From UMGS1696 sp045643285 (GTDB lineage: Bacteria; Bacillota; Clostridia; Oscillospirales; CAG-272): a DNA stretch of 64,000 bases. Positions 33,916 to 42,124 of the stretch are shown one piece after another. The notes beneath the pieces were generated by a model, which was not told the DNA's origin, searched no databases, and worked only from the letters and a program-made list of their open reading frames with translations. Within the stretch, counting starts at the first letter, position 1, and each line of letters begins with the position of its first letter. The DNA lies in assembly GCA_045643285.1 (NCBI GenBank), contig JAZUKN010000025.1, forward strand, positions 62,001-126,000, in the 5' to 3' direction. A program made the position numbers and the translations under genes.

Positions 33916-34527
33916 ATGTCGAGCAATGGTACAAAGAGCAAGAAGATAAGTGATGAAAGTGAGGTGAACGGGTGCTATCCCGCCGAAATGGAACAAGCAT
34001 TTTGTGACAAAAGATACGATACGAACGCTGTCAAGGAGTGGTTGAACGACTTCCGGGAGCGAGAGAAGGATATTCAGAGCCAGCTTCAGCGGCTGGATGT
34101 AATGGAGACCCGTTTATCCAGCATCGGTTCACCTACACTTTCTAATATGCCGAAGTCAGCGAGTCCTGTTCAGGACAGAATGGCATCTATGGTAGCCGTC
34201 AAAGTTGACCTTGAAAACGACATCAAGCGTCAGCAGAAAGGTCTTCTCGAAACGAGAGAGATGATTGAGAAGATCCTGCTGAAAGCCCTCAAAAAATCGG
34301 AGGAACGGTCGGTCATAAGAGCGAGATACCTCGACTGCTGTTTCTACCACGAAGACAAATTGAGCGACTGGAACGACGTCAACAATACGATGTTCGGAGA
34401 CCGACAGGACTTCCTCTCGAAAGAAGAATCGTATCTGCGGCGGGTTCATAAGATACACGGCTCCGCACTTCTGAATATGGCTCGGTATATCGAAGACAAC
34501 AATATCAAAATCGAAGGAGATTTATGA
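33916..34527 (+). CDS. coiled-coil phage regulator-like protein (DUF1492/ArpU-like)
   Basis: The 203-residue protein has a long heptad-rich region (about 35-115; EKDIQSQLQRLDVMETRLSS) and a C-terminal helical domain (about 120-195; RSVIRARYLDCCFYHEDKL, SYLRRVHKIHGSALLNMA) that resembles the sigma-like helix-turn-helix of DUF1492/ArpU late regulators. It would then switch on late genes. The start at 33916 is uncertain; an ATG at 33990 is an alternative. Confidence 0.62.
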   Translation: MSSNGTKSKKISDESEVNGCYPAEMEQAFCDKRYDTNAVKEWLNDFREREKDIQSQLQRLDVMETRLSSIGSPTLSNMPKSASPVQDRMASMVAVKVDLENDIKRQQKGLLETREMIEKILLKALKKSEERSVIRARYLDCCFYHEDKLSDWNDVNNTMFGDRQDFLSKEESYLRRVHKIHGSALLNMARYIEDNNIKIEGDL

Positions 34528-35180
34528 TGATTACGATTGAAAAGACAGAAACGTTAGGATGGGAAGCGGCTCTACGAGGTATGAGAAACCCCAAAAATTC
34601 GTGGAGCAGTTCAGACAGCTCGTTCTCTGGATTTACCGGGCACGACGTAGTCCCGGAGTTGAAAATCGGTCCAAACGACCTCAAACTTGCATCGCTCCTT
34701 GCAAACGCCGGCACGGATCACGGAAAGTTTCTGCGTATGATTGCCGTATATGCCGACATCACGGCTCCGCTGTACTGGTGGAAAGAATATGACACCTACA
34801 AGGTAGGAACGGTGGCGAACAGTTGCTCCACGATGCACAAGATTCACGCAAAAGAGTTCACGGTTGAAGATTTCAGTCACGAACATCTCGGTCAAGTTTC
34901 TATGACGTCTCTCCAAAATACCGTAAACTTTCTTAATACCAGGAGAGAGGGCTTTTTAGAAACGGGAGACAAAAAGTATTGGTACGAAATGATCCAGTTG
35001 CTTCCGTCATCCTACAATCAGAAACGGACGGTAGAGTTGAACTATCAGGTGTTGAAGAACATCTACTTTGCCAGAAGAAACCACAAGCTCGATGAATGGC
35101 ACTCGTTCTGCGATTGGATTTGTTCCTTGCCATACGCCGGAGAGTTGATAACTGCAGGAGCAAAAGAAAATCCCGTATGA
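34524..35180 (+). CDS. divergent ThyX-like phage protein
   Basis: The 218-residue protein has a segment (about 72-115; DHGKFLRMIAVYADITAPLY, then WWKEYDTYKVGT and VANSCSTMH) that lines up by eye with the core of flavin-dependent thymidylate synthase ThyX, but the RHRx7S nucleotide-binding motif is replaced by KEYDTYKVG. It may be inactive, structural, or act on another pyrimidine. I base this on pattern recall without a profile search. A second ATG at 34527 is better spaced from GGAGA. It overlaps the previous gene (ATGA). Confidence 0.5.
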   Translation: MMITIEKTETLGWEAALRGMRNPKNSWSSSDSSFSGFTGHDVVPELKIGPNDLKLASLLANAGTDHGKFLRMIAVYADITAPLYWWKEYDTYKVGTVANSCSTMHKIHAKEFTVEDFSHEHLGQVSMTSLQNTVNFLNTRREGFLETGDKKYWYEMIQLLPSSYNQKRTVELNYQVLKNIYFARRNHKLDEWHSFCDWICSLPYAGELITAGAKENPV

Positions 35181-35371
35181 AATCCAACCTATTCGATGAG
35201 AACGGGCTTGTAAAGATGGCACCGAATACATCCGGAAGCAAACCTTCGGATAGAAAGCCGAAAGAAACGCGGCTCGATAAGGAAGCAAGCATCTGTACGA
35301 AATGCACGAGGAAGAAATGCTCCGGAAGTTCCGAATGCCCTGCACTGATGAAAGAACTCAAAAAGGAATAA
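35177..35371 (+). CDS. small Cys-rich protein
   Basis: The 64-residue protein carries four Cys as CTKCTRKKC and SSEC in its C-terminal half, a likely zinc site, with a basic Ser/Pro-rich N-terminal half. It overlaps the ThyX-like gene by four bases and ends at a terminator. Function unknown. Confidence 0.62.
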   Translation: MKSNLFDENGLVKMAPNTSGSKPSDRKPKETRLDKEASICTKCTRKKCSGSSECPALMKELKKE

Positions 35372-35375
35372 CCGA

Positions 35376-35411
35376 AACGGTGGGTCAGAGATGACCTGCC
35401 GTTCTTTTTTT
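35376..35411 (+). terminator. terminator closing the replication block
   Basis: AACGGTGGGTCA and TGACCTGCCGTT pair with two G-T wobbles around a four-base loop, then CTTTTTTT. Just after it GGACA-tcat-TGTCC (35417-35430) is a small dyad that could be an operator for the next transcript. Confidence 0.8.
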
Positions 35412-35477
35412 GATAAGGACATCATTGTCCCTCGCAAAATAGTTGCGGCTATGTGGGGTGAATCGGAGGAAAATTGA

Positions 35478-35822
35478 ATGAAAGAATTAAAGTTTCAGTT
35501 TGTAGAAAAGAAAGAAAAGAATGGAAAGGTAGTAGAGTTATACAAGGTTGGTGTTTATTGCGTAAAAGTGATTACACACGAAGACGGCTCGATTTCGGTA
35601 GGTGCTTTTGAAAACCCGCTTTCGCACGCAGAGTACCTTCCGGAAATCTATTGCAGAAAAGACCTCTACGGAAACATCGAAGGATTTGAAATCCAGACCA
35701 CATCATACGGCTCGATTCCTGCGGAAGAAACCAGATCGCTTATTTCCTGTTTGGAGGAAGCGGTTATTGTAGCCGAGATATTGACAGAAAAGTTCGTAAG
35801 CAAGAATAGAAAAAAGCAATAA
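35478..35822 (+). CDS. hypothetical accessory protein
   Basis: The 114-residue protein is strand-rich in its first 80 residues (VVELYKVGVYCVKVITHEDG) and ends in a helix with a basic tail. Not recognised. CGGAGG lies before the ATG. It starts a run of nine small rightward genes of unknown function behind a terminator. Confidence 0.62.
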   Translation: MKELKFQFVEKKEKNGKVVELYKVGVYCVKVITHEDGSISVGAFENPLSHAEYLPEIYCRKDLYGNIEGFEIQTTSYGSIPAEETRSLISCLEEAVIVAEILTEKFVSKNRKKQ

Positions 35823-35837
35823 GGAAGGAGAACGGTA

Positions 35838-36056
35838 ATGAACAAAGTTAGAAGAAAAGCCCTCGAAAGATACATCAGCCAGTTGGAGGAGATCAAGGAA
35901 GCCATAGAGTGCGAAATGGAAGATGAAGACGAGAAGCATGAGGGGATGATCTCCGAGGAGATGAAAGAAATCTCGGAAGAAGCTAGCGACAATATGCAGT
36001 CTGCGATTGATAGCATCGAGGAAGCGTTGGATTATCTTTCGACAGCAGCGGAATAG
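35838..36056 (+). CDS. small acidic coiled-coil protein
   Basis: The 72-residue protein is almost entirely charged helix (EEIKEAIECEMEDEDEKHEG; EISEEASDNMQSAIDSIEEA), typical of a small coiled coil. Similar acidic helical proteins occur in phage accessory regions. Function unknown. AGGAGA precedes the ATG. Confidence 0.65.
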   Translation: MNKVRRKALERYISQLEEIKEAIECEMEDEDEKHEGMISEEMKEISEEASDNMQSAIDSIEEALDYLSTAAE

Positions 36057-36066
36057 GAGGCGCGGA

Positions 36067-36321
36067 ATGTCAGAATACGAAACATTCAGACCCACGGTAA
36101 ACGAAGCAACAATTCGGGCGGAAAAGTTTTTCAGAGAGATAAGCAAGACAGACGATTACGCATTTGCTCGGTCCTGTAAGCACTGCACCGATACAGCAGA
36201 CAGTTTTAATAGATATGTCAGTACATACTGTCACCTTCAGCAAAGACACATAGCATTCCCGTCAGGCATAAACGACATGAAAGAATGTAAGAACTGTAAG
36301 TTTTATAAAAACAGAGGTTGA
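36067..36321 (+). CDS. small Cys-rich protein
   Basis: The 84-residue protein has CKHC, a lone Cys in YCHLQQRH, and a closing CKNCKFYKN, enough for one or two zinc sites. The C-terminal C-x2-C-K-(F/W)-Y pattern recurs in the protein at 38241. GGAGG lies nine bases before the ATG at 36067. Confidence 0.6.
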   Translation: MSEYETFRPTVNEATIRAEKFFREISKTDDYAFARSCKHCTDTADSFNRYVSTYCHLQQRHIAFPSGINDMKECKNCKFYKNRG

Positions 36322-36326
36322 TAGGA

Positions 36327-36785
36327 ATGAAGTATTTGAAAGACAGACACGAAATCGCCTATGCGATGAACTTCGGAAAGTACCCGGTAATCCGCATCAA
36401 TAAGGAGACCTGCAAGGACGGTTACGACGACTTTTACGAAGGAGATCTCGTCAAGGTGATGGCTCCTAGTAAGAACTATCCCGATATGTACGCCACCGGA
36501 AACCTGTACTATTCACAGGGCAGATACGGAGTGATGACTGATGCAGCTTGCCTGAGTGCCGACTTTGGATACAGAGATGTCATCGAAGATATGCACCGGG
36601 CACAGGCACCTGTTCTCCACGCAGGAGAAACGGTCGTTCTGATTGAAGATTATCCGATACGCCGTACCTGCTGCGTCAGGATGATGAAAGTGAGCGACCA
36701 CGTTGATTTATTCGTGTATCCGTGTGCAACGCTCGTAGATGTCCCGGACGATTTCGACAGTTCTGTTCCGAAGGGGTGGAGATAA
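36327..36785 (+). CDS. hypothetical protein (YopX-like beta-rich)
   Basis: The 152-residue protein is mostly strands with short loops (DDFYEGDLVKVMAPSKNYP, GETVVLIEDYPIRRTCCVRM, VDLFVYPCATLVDVPDD), consistent with a small barrel. A loose resemblance to YopX-type phage proteins is my best guess and is weak. The ATG at 36327 follows AGAGG. Its stop overlaps the next start region. Confidence 0.58.
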   Translation: MKYLKDRHEIAYAMNFGKYPVIRINKETCKDGYDDFYEGDLVKVMAPSKNYPDMYATGNLYYSQGRYGVMTDAACLSADFGYRDVIEDMHRAQAPVLHAGETVVLIEDYPIRRTCCVRMMKVSDHVDLFVYPCATLVDVPDDFDSSVPKGWR

Positions 36786-37396
36786 TGGCAAATAGGCAGT
36801 TATTATGCCCGCAAAACATAGTTAGGTTTAAGGGGTATCTTTTATCAAAGGGGTATGTCATCCACGATTCTGTGGGCTTTTACGAGGTTTTACGGGCATC
36901 TCATAAGGACAGAAAGAACCCGATCATCGTTTATAAGCGGCTTTCATCCAACGGAGGTGGTAAACTTGTACACTATACGGTGGCTGACAAGGATGTCCCT
37001 ATTGTTGTTGATTTTCTCAAAAAGGAAAGGAAATTCGGCGAAAGAATGAGAAAACGATTCAAAGAACTTGGAGAAAAGGGCTATGTTCTCAAATTCGATA
37101 TAGATAAGTTCTACGATCCTGAAATCAGCGCTTACAAGATTACAGAGATCGAATACGACATCGAACCAGAAGATGTCGAAGACGGTATCGACGAAGACGA
37201 CTACGCACTTAATTCAGATTTTGTCAAGGCCTGCGAGGACAAAGTTGACGAAATCTTGGAAACGCTTCCGGTAGAAATCAAAGTTATGACGACGAAAGAT
37301 TTTCTCGAAGAATCCGATTTGCAAGAATTTCTCGCAGAAGAAATAACAGACAGAACGGGATGGCTTGTAAAGTCGTTCAAATATGAAAAGGAGTAA
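36785..37396 (+). CDS. hypothetical accessory protein
   Basis: The 203-residue protein has an N-terminal part (about 1-75; FKGYLLSKGYVIHDSVGFYE, then VLRASHKDRKNP and IIVYKRLSSN) that resembles the small alpha-beta unit seen alone at 30704, followed by an acidic middle and a helical end. Not recognised. GGTGGAG lies before the ATG at 36785. Confidence 0.62.
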   Translation: MANRQLLCPQNIVRFKGYLLSKGYVIHDSVGFYEVLRASHKDRKNPIIVYKRLSSNGGGKLVHYTVADKDVPIVVDFLKKERKFGERMRKRFKELGEKGYVLKFDIDKFYDPEISAYKITEIEYDIEPEDVEDGIDEDDYALNSDFVKACEDKVDEILETLPVEIKVMTTKDFLEESDLQEFLAEEITDRTGWLVKSFKYEKE

Positions 37397-37401
37397 GCGA
37401 T

Positions 37402-38226
37402 ATGACAGACGAAGAAATCATCGATGAATGCCACCGTGAAATCAGGAGACTCCGTGCGGTAGTCCGTGATCTCGAAGATGAACTGAATGCTCGGAGAAGC
37501 AGAATGAAAGTAGAAAAAGCAATGACGAGAGACGAAGCGATTTCAACCCTGCAGACCATCGGCTTAAACCTCGCAGTTGAGTTCGGTCTCGACGAAGTTG
37601 CGGTTGGAGAAGACCGCCAGAAAGGCGTATGGGGAGAAGTGATGACCGAAATGCTTGAAAAGCAGCACGGAAAATGCACAGAGACGATAGTATGGACTGA
37701 CAAGAACGACAACAGCAGGAAGGTTGAGTTCCGGTTCAGATTCGCAACTCCATGCCTGTCAATCCGTATGGGAGAAGCGTTCGCAGAAATCGAGGTCAGC
37801 AACTACGACAGCAAGACGAAGAAATACGACCTGCCGGAGTTCCACATCTCGCAGACAACGGTTTTCAATTACGATGGCGGAGGTGCCTATCTCCTTGGTC
37901 GTCTGTATGAAGAATGGCAGATGAAGACCAACAGAACCGACCATTTGCGTAGAAAAGCACAGAGTATGCTCACGGCAATCATGACAATGCTCCCTGACGA
38001 ACCGAGATCGGCGGATCCGAACGATGACCCGGGATTTTGGACTGATAGGGAGCATATTCTTTGCCCGTCTTCAGAGGAAGCGGAAACGGTTGCCAATTTC
38101 ATCGAAGACATAGTTTCCGGATACGGCTCCCTGATAGCCACTACCGGATACTACGATCCGGAGGAAGACAAAAAGAGCAACACAGTCGATAAGTACACCG
38201 GATTTCACTATGTTGATTTCAGTTGA
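37402..38226 (+). CDS. hypothetical protein with N-terminal coiled coil
   Basis: The 274-residue protein has a heptad-type helix (about 5-40; REIRRLRAVVRDLEDELNAR) and a mixed domain after it with a strand-rich centre (VEFRFRFATPCLSIRMG, AFAEIEVSNYD). The final segment contains YGSLIATTGYYDPEEDKKSN, a motif I have seen in other phage hypotheticals without known function. RBS AAAGGAG. Confidence 0.62.
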   Translation: MTDEEIIDECHREIRRLRAVVRDLEDELNARRSRMKVEKAMTRDEAISTLQTIGLNLAVEFGLDEVAVGEDRQKGVWGEVMTEMLEKQHGKCTETIVWTDKNDNSRKVEFRFRFATPCLSIRMGEAFAEIEVSNYDSKTKKYDLPEFHISQTTVFNYDGGGAYLLGRLYEEWQMKTNRTDHLRRKAQSMLTAIMTMLPDEPRSADPNDDPGFWTDREHILCPSSEEAETVANFIEDIVSGYGSLIATTGYYDPEEDKKSNTVDKYTGFHYVDFS

Positions 38227-38240
38227 AAGGGAGTGAGACT

Positions 38241-38438
38241 TTGGCAAAAAGCAACTCTAACGACTGCAGAAAATGCAAGCACTGGTACACGATGATGGCA
38301 TCAGGAGAAAGAAACGGATACAATCCGTTCCCGTGCTGCAGACTGCACGAGGATGAAAATAAATCGCCGGATCCGCTCGGAAAGACCTGCTTCGAGAAAA
38401 GAAAGATTACCGACGAAAAGATGTCCGAAGATATTTGA
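38241..38438 (+). CDS. small Cys-rich protein, TTG start
   Basis: The 65-residue protein starts at a TTG preceded by GGGAGTG and has CRKCKHWY, PCCRLHE and TCFEKR: five Cys plus His, a probable zinc site. The CKHWY motif matches CKFY in the protein at 36067, so the two may be distant copies. Function unknown. Confidence 0.58.
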   Translation: MAKSNSNDCRKCKHWYTMMASGERNGYNPFPCCRLHEDENKSPDPLGKTCFEKRKITDEKMSEDI

Positions 38439-38453
38439 AGGAGGAAAAACGAA

Positions 38454-38714
38454 ATGAAGTATGTAGTCCACATCACAGAAACTCTCGGTAGAAACATCAT
38501 CGTAGATGCAGAGGATCCGGCAGAAGCCGAAGAAATCGCAGAAAATCTCTGCAACAACGGAACGGTTGACCTCGGTATGGCTGACTGGGTAGACAGAAAG
38601 GTAGAATACATAGGTTCTTCTACCGAAAACGCCTACGAACACCTGAAGCAGTATGACTGCAACGGAGAAATCAAAGACGAGCCGGAAACAGAACCCGGAG
38701 AATTTTCATTCTGA
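38454..38714 (+). CDS. hypothetical protein (DpnD/PcfM-like)
   Basis: The 86-residue protein begins MKYVVHITETLGRNIIVDAE with a following DPAEAEEIAENLCNNG. This layout of two strands followed by an 'AEEIAE' helix is that of small DpnD/PcfM-type proteins of mobile elements, whose function is unknown. AGGAGG precedes the ATG. Confidence 0.6.
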   Translation: MKYVVHITETLGRNIIVDAEDPAEAEEIAENLCNNGTVDLGMADWVDRKVEYIGSSTENAYEHLKQYDCNGEIKDEPETEPGEFSF

Positions 38715-38728
38715 AAGGAAGGAGCGAT

Positions 38729-39037
38729 ATGAGCAAGCATATCACTATGGAGATTTGGGAGAAAGCAGGTTCCTTTGACAAAGCGGCGGAGCCCGGAGAC
38801 ACAGTTGATGAAGAAATTGCAATGCACTTTCTGAACTGCGTACCTCCGACGTCTCAAACCGCCGGATACATTCAGTGTGGAGAACCGTTCGACCACATCT
38901 ACGATGACGAGAAAGGAAGATACCGTGCGACATACGCCACATTCGCTATGGTATCGGGCAAATGGGTGTACTGTGGCAACTGTTTCAAGGACGAAACATT
39001 TCCGCAGGGAGGCAAAGGAGACCCTTGGGCTGACTGA
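38729..39037 (+). CDS. hypothetical protein with treble-clef-like Cys pairs
   Basis: The 102-residue protein has two short Cys motifs, IQCGEPFDHI and VYCGNCF, and a Trp-rich end. Its N-terminal part (ITMEIWEKAGSFDKAAEPGD) also occurs in other phage hypotheticals as I recall them. Function unknown. RBS AAGGAGCG. Confidence 0.6.
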   Translation: MSKHITMEIWEKAGSFDKAAEPGDTVDEEIAMHFLNCVPPTSQTAGYIQCGEPFDHIYDDEKGRYRATYATFAMVSGKWVYCGNCFKDETFPQGGKGDPWAD

Positions 39038-39156
39038 TTTCCGGTCCTGATTTAGCAGGGACAGGAAAAGTCATAGTTTCTCGCAAAAAGTCACACGAAT
39101 CCCTGAACGCTCCCAAAGGGACGCAAAAAAGCACTTTAATTCATTGAAAAACACGA

Positions 39157-39250
39157 TTGACGTGTGGTAAAGTGTACAATAGAAAATTCGGAACGACCGG
39201 AGAGGGACGGAAAGTCCGAAAGAAAAGCATCGCAGAAGCGGTGTTTTTTT
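39157..39250 (+). promoter_or_regulatory. promoter and structured leader of the sugar-modification operon
   Basis: TTGACG (39157-39162), a 17-base spacer and TAGAAA (39180-39185) form a promoter. The leader then folds as TTCGGA ... TCCGAA (39187-39220 region, with GGAC/GTCC inside) and a short ATCGC-agaa-GCGGT hairpin followed by GTTTTTTTC. That is the layout of an attenuator or a small terminated RNA. The ribosome site AGGAGG of the first gene follows 11 bases later. Confidence 0.6.
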
Positions 39251-39274
39251 CATTTCTTTTAGGAGGTACAGGAA

Positions 39275-39904
39275 ATGGCAAAAAGTATTGAGTATGTACA
39301 ACGCAGGGTTGGAGACCTGAAACTCGACTTCGGCAATCCGAGGACCATAAAGAAGCAGAAGCGTGAAGATCTCGAAGAATCGCTCGAAACCTACGGCGAT
39401 TTCGACATCATCGTTATCAACGAACAGAATCAGGTTATCGGAGGAAACCAGCGAGTCACGATTTTTCAGAAGAAAGACCCCGATATGATCGTTGACTGTA
39501 AGATGCTCGTCGGCTACACGATAGCGGAGCAGAAATACGTCAACATCAAATTAAACAGCCACGCCGGAGAGTGGGTTCTAGAAGAACTCGGGGACTGGAC
39601 GGCTGACCTGATGGGAAACTTCAAACTCGACCTTGAAACTGAGAAGAAGCCCATTGACGAGCGGACGATAAAGGATATGGAGCCGATACACTATGAACAG
39701 TATGACTACGTCCTCATCGCCTGCAGAAACGAACTCGACTATAACGACCTCGTTCGCAAGCTCGGAATCGAAGGCGGCACTGTAAAGGTAGCAAAGACCC
39801 GCCGCATCAAAGGCAGGGCCATTTGGTACGACCAGATGAAAGCCCGGATCCTGAGTGCGGATGAGGTGGCGGAATTGGAGGCAGATGCGGATGAAGAACC
39901 GTAA
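39275..39904 (+). CDS. ParB/Srx-fold nuclease-like DNA-modification partner
   Basis: The 209-residue protein has a ParB-like N-terminal domain (about 12-95; LDFGNPRTIKKQKREDLEES, VIGGNQR at 54-60, VKLNS-like NIKLNSHAG) and a C-terminal extension. In phages this domain is typically next to a DNA methylase just upstream of terminase. Here the methylase is absent and sugar genes follow. It may target DNA for modification or bind CTP as ParB does. The stop overlaps the aminotransferase gene by 14 bases. Confidence 0.82.
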   Translation: MAKSIEYVQRRVGDLKLDFGNPRTIKKQKREDLEESLETYGDFDIIVINEQNQVIGGNQRVTIFQKKDPDMIVDCKMLVGYTIAEQKYVNIKLNSHAGEWVLEELGDWTADLMGNFKLDLETEKKPIDERTIKDMEPIHYEQYDYVLIACRNELDYNDLVRKLGIEGGTVKVAKTRRIKGRAIWYDQMKARILSADEVAELEADADEEP

Positions 39905-41150
39905 AATCAAGTTCGCCACTCCTGACCTTTCCGGACACGAAGTATCGAAGGTCAAGAAAGTCATCAACACAAGATGGATCACGAACGGCCCGACCGTCCA
40001 TGAGTTTGAAAAAAGAATTGCTGATTTCAGCGGGGTTGACAAAGCAGTTGCGTTTGACAGTTGCACCGGTGCTATGGAGATGTCCCTTCGGGTACTCGGC
40101 ATAGGTCCCGGCGATGAAGTCATCACAACCCCATACACCTACACGGCGACAGCCGAAGTCATCAGGAATGTCGGTGCCAAGATTGTGTTTGTAGATCTCG
40201 ACGGTAGTTCGTTCGAGATGGATTACGAAAAGGTAGCGGCAGCCATAACAGAGCGAACCAAGGCGGTTATGCCTGTTGACATCGGAGGACGGATGTGTAA
40301 TTACCCTGCTCTTATGGCTGCTGTTATCTCCCAAAAGGAGATTTTCAAACCGAGCAATGAACTGCAAGAGGCAATCAGCAGAGTTGCCATTGTCGCAGAT
40401 GCGGCTCACAGCTTCGGCGCGGAGAGAAACGACTGTAAGAGCGGTCAGTGTGCTGATTTTACCTGTTTCTCGTTCCACGTCCTCAAATGTATCACGACCG
40501 GCGGCGAAGGCGGTGCGGTCGTATGGAGAAATATCGAAGGCGTTGACAACGACGCCATCGAAACTAAGTTCCGGCTCCTCGGCGATCACGGTCAGACATC
40601 CCGTGATAAGAGCAAGGGTTGGGAGTACGACATTGCCATGTTCGGTTACAACAGTATTATGACCGATGTGGATGCGGCAATGGGTATCGCCCAGCTCGAC
40701 CGTTGGGATGAACTGATGGAAAGCCGCAGAGAGATTACGAACAGATACGACGAACTGTTCTCGAATACCTCGCTTGCAATACCGCTCATCAAGCACAACG
40801 ACGTGAGGATGATAGGCAACGAAGACGGATTCGAGATGGAACACAGCAACAGTTCGATGCACCTGTATCCTGTCAGACTGATGTTCGGGACAGGACCGAG
40901 TTGGCAGACCGAAGAAAAGCGAAACAAGGTTTTCAATATGCTTCGTGAAGCCGGCGTTCCTTGCAACGTCCATTACAAACCGCTCCCGATGATGACCGCA
41001 TACAAAGAATACGGTTTCGACATCAAGGATTTCCCGAACGCCTACACGATGTTCGCTCCTCTGCTCACTATTCCATACCACACGGAACTGACAGAAAAAG
41101 AGCAGGTGTACATCGTTGAATCCATCAAAAAGGCGGTGCTGACTGTATGA
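39891..41150 (+). CDS. DegT/DnrJ/EryC1 (PseC-like) sugar aminotransferase
   Basis: The 419-residue PLP enzyme has Asp170 in IVADAAHSFG and Lys199 in FSFHVLKCITTGGEGG, both expected for the family, and ends with the substrate-loop HYKPLPMM and TIPYHTELTEKE. With a PseB-like dehydratase encoded next, the predicted step is amination of a UDP-4-keto-6-deoxy-hexosamine to a 4-amino-4,6-dideoxy sugar. GGAGG lies nine bases before the ATG at 39891, which is why I prefer it to 39885. It overlaps the next gene as ATGA. Confidence 0.9.
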   Translation: MKNRKIKFATPDLSGHEVSKVKKVINTRWITNGPTVHEFEKRIADFSGVDKAVAFDSCTGAMEMSLRVLGIGPGDEVITTPYTYTATAEVIRNVGAKIVFVDLDGSSFEMDYEKVAAAITERTKAVMPVDIGGRMCNYPALMAAVISQKEIFKPSNELQEAISRVAIVADAAHSFGAERNDCKSGQCADFTCFSFHVLKCITTGGEGGAVVWRNIEGVDNDAIETKFRLLGDHGQTSRDKSKGWEYDIAMFGYNSIMTDVDAAMGIAQLDRWDELMESRREITNRYDELFSNTSLAIPLIKHNDVRMIGNEDGFEMEHSNSSMHLYPVRLMFGTGPSWQTEEKRNKVFNMLREAGVPCNVHYKPLPMMTAYKEYGFDIKDFPNAYTMFAPLLTIPYHTELTEKEQVYIVESIKKAVLTV

Positions 41151-42124
41151 TAGATACGATTGGCGGCTCCGTCATCCTTATAACCGGAGGCACGGGCACA
41201 TTCGGAAACGCTTTCCTCGACAAATGCCTCGAAGACGGTGCGTCAGAGGTCCGAATCTTCAGCAGAGACGAGAAAAAGCAGTACGATATGGCTCAACGCT
41301 ACCGGAAGCACGACAACGTCAAGTTTTTCCTCGGAGACATCCGGGACAAAAGAACGATTGACGCTGCAATGAGTGGTGTAGAGTATGTATTCCACGCCGC
41401 CGCAATGAAGCAGGTTCCTTCCTGCGAAATGTTCCCGATGGAAGCGGTCAAGACCAACATTAACGGCAGTGAAAATCTGCTCGTCTCCGCCATTCAGCAT
41501 CACGTCCGCAAGGTTGTGTGTCTGTCAACCGACAAAGCGGTGTATCCGACGTCGGCAATGGGGATGACGAAAGCATATATGGAAAAGTTAGCACTTCAGA
41601 AAGCGGCACAGCAATCCGGAACCGAGGTATGCGTTACACGGTTCGGGAACCTCGTTGCCAGCAGAGGAAGTGCCGTTCCTCTGTTTATAGAGCAGGTTGA
41701 AACCGGAATGCCGATTACCATTACCGAGCCGAATATGACACGGTTTATGATGACGGTTCGTGAAGCGGTTGAACTCGTCGAGAGGGCGTTCATCATCGGA
41801 AGATCCGGTGAACTCCTCGTCAAGAAAGCACCAGCCTGCACGACCGGAGACCTTGCAAAAGCAGTATGCAGATACCTCAACCTTCCGGAAGATTATCCGT
41901 ATGAGGTTATCGGGATGCGACCAGGAGAAAAGATGCACGAGTCCCTCCTGACGGAAGAAGAAGCGGATCTCGCAATCGAGCGTGGAGATTACTTCGTAGT
42001 CAACCGCAATAATATTCCAGCAAGTAGAATCCCGGACATCTACAAATCAGAGAAAGCCGAGAGAATGACCGAAGACCAGGTTCTAGGTCTGATTGAACAC
42101 GTTTTTAAGAAGGGAACAAAATGA
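41147..42124 (+). CDS. PseB/FlaA1-like UDP-GlcNAc 4,6-dehydratase
   Basis: The 325-residue short-chain dehydrogenase has the NAD motif GGTGTFG near residue 14, the Asp-Lys pair in STDKAVYPTSAMGMTK, and Met in place of the usual catalytic Tyr before xxxK. That replacement is a hallmark of PseB/FlaA1/CapE-type dehydratases. It should convert UDP-GlcNAc to a 4-keto-6-deoxy sugar nucleotide, the substrate for the aminotransferase. GMRPGEKMHE is also typical. Coupled to both neighbours by ATGA overlaps. Confidence 0.92.
   Translation: MIDTIGGSVILITGGTGTFGNAFLDKCLEDGASEVRIFSRDEKKQYDMAQRYRKHDNVKFFLGDIRDKRTIDAAMSGVEYVFHAAAMKQVPSCEMFPMEAVKTNINGSENLLVSAIQHHVRKVVCLSTDKAVYPTSAMGMTKAYMEKLALQKAAQQSGTEVCVTRFGNLVASRGSAVPLFIEQVETGMPITITEPNMTRFMMTVREAVELVERAFIIGRSGELLVKKAPACTTGDLAKAVCRYLNLPEDYPYEVIGMRPGEKMHESLLTEEEADLAIERGDYFVVNRNNIPASRIPDIYKSEKAERMTEDQVLGLIEHVFKKGTK

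Noticed and set aside
39807..41081. Minus-strand open frame of 424 codons opposite the aminotransferase gene
   Set aside because: The plus-strand frame has full aminotransferase motifs and coupled neighbours; the antisense product matches nothing.
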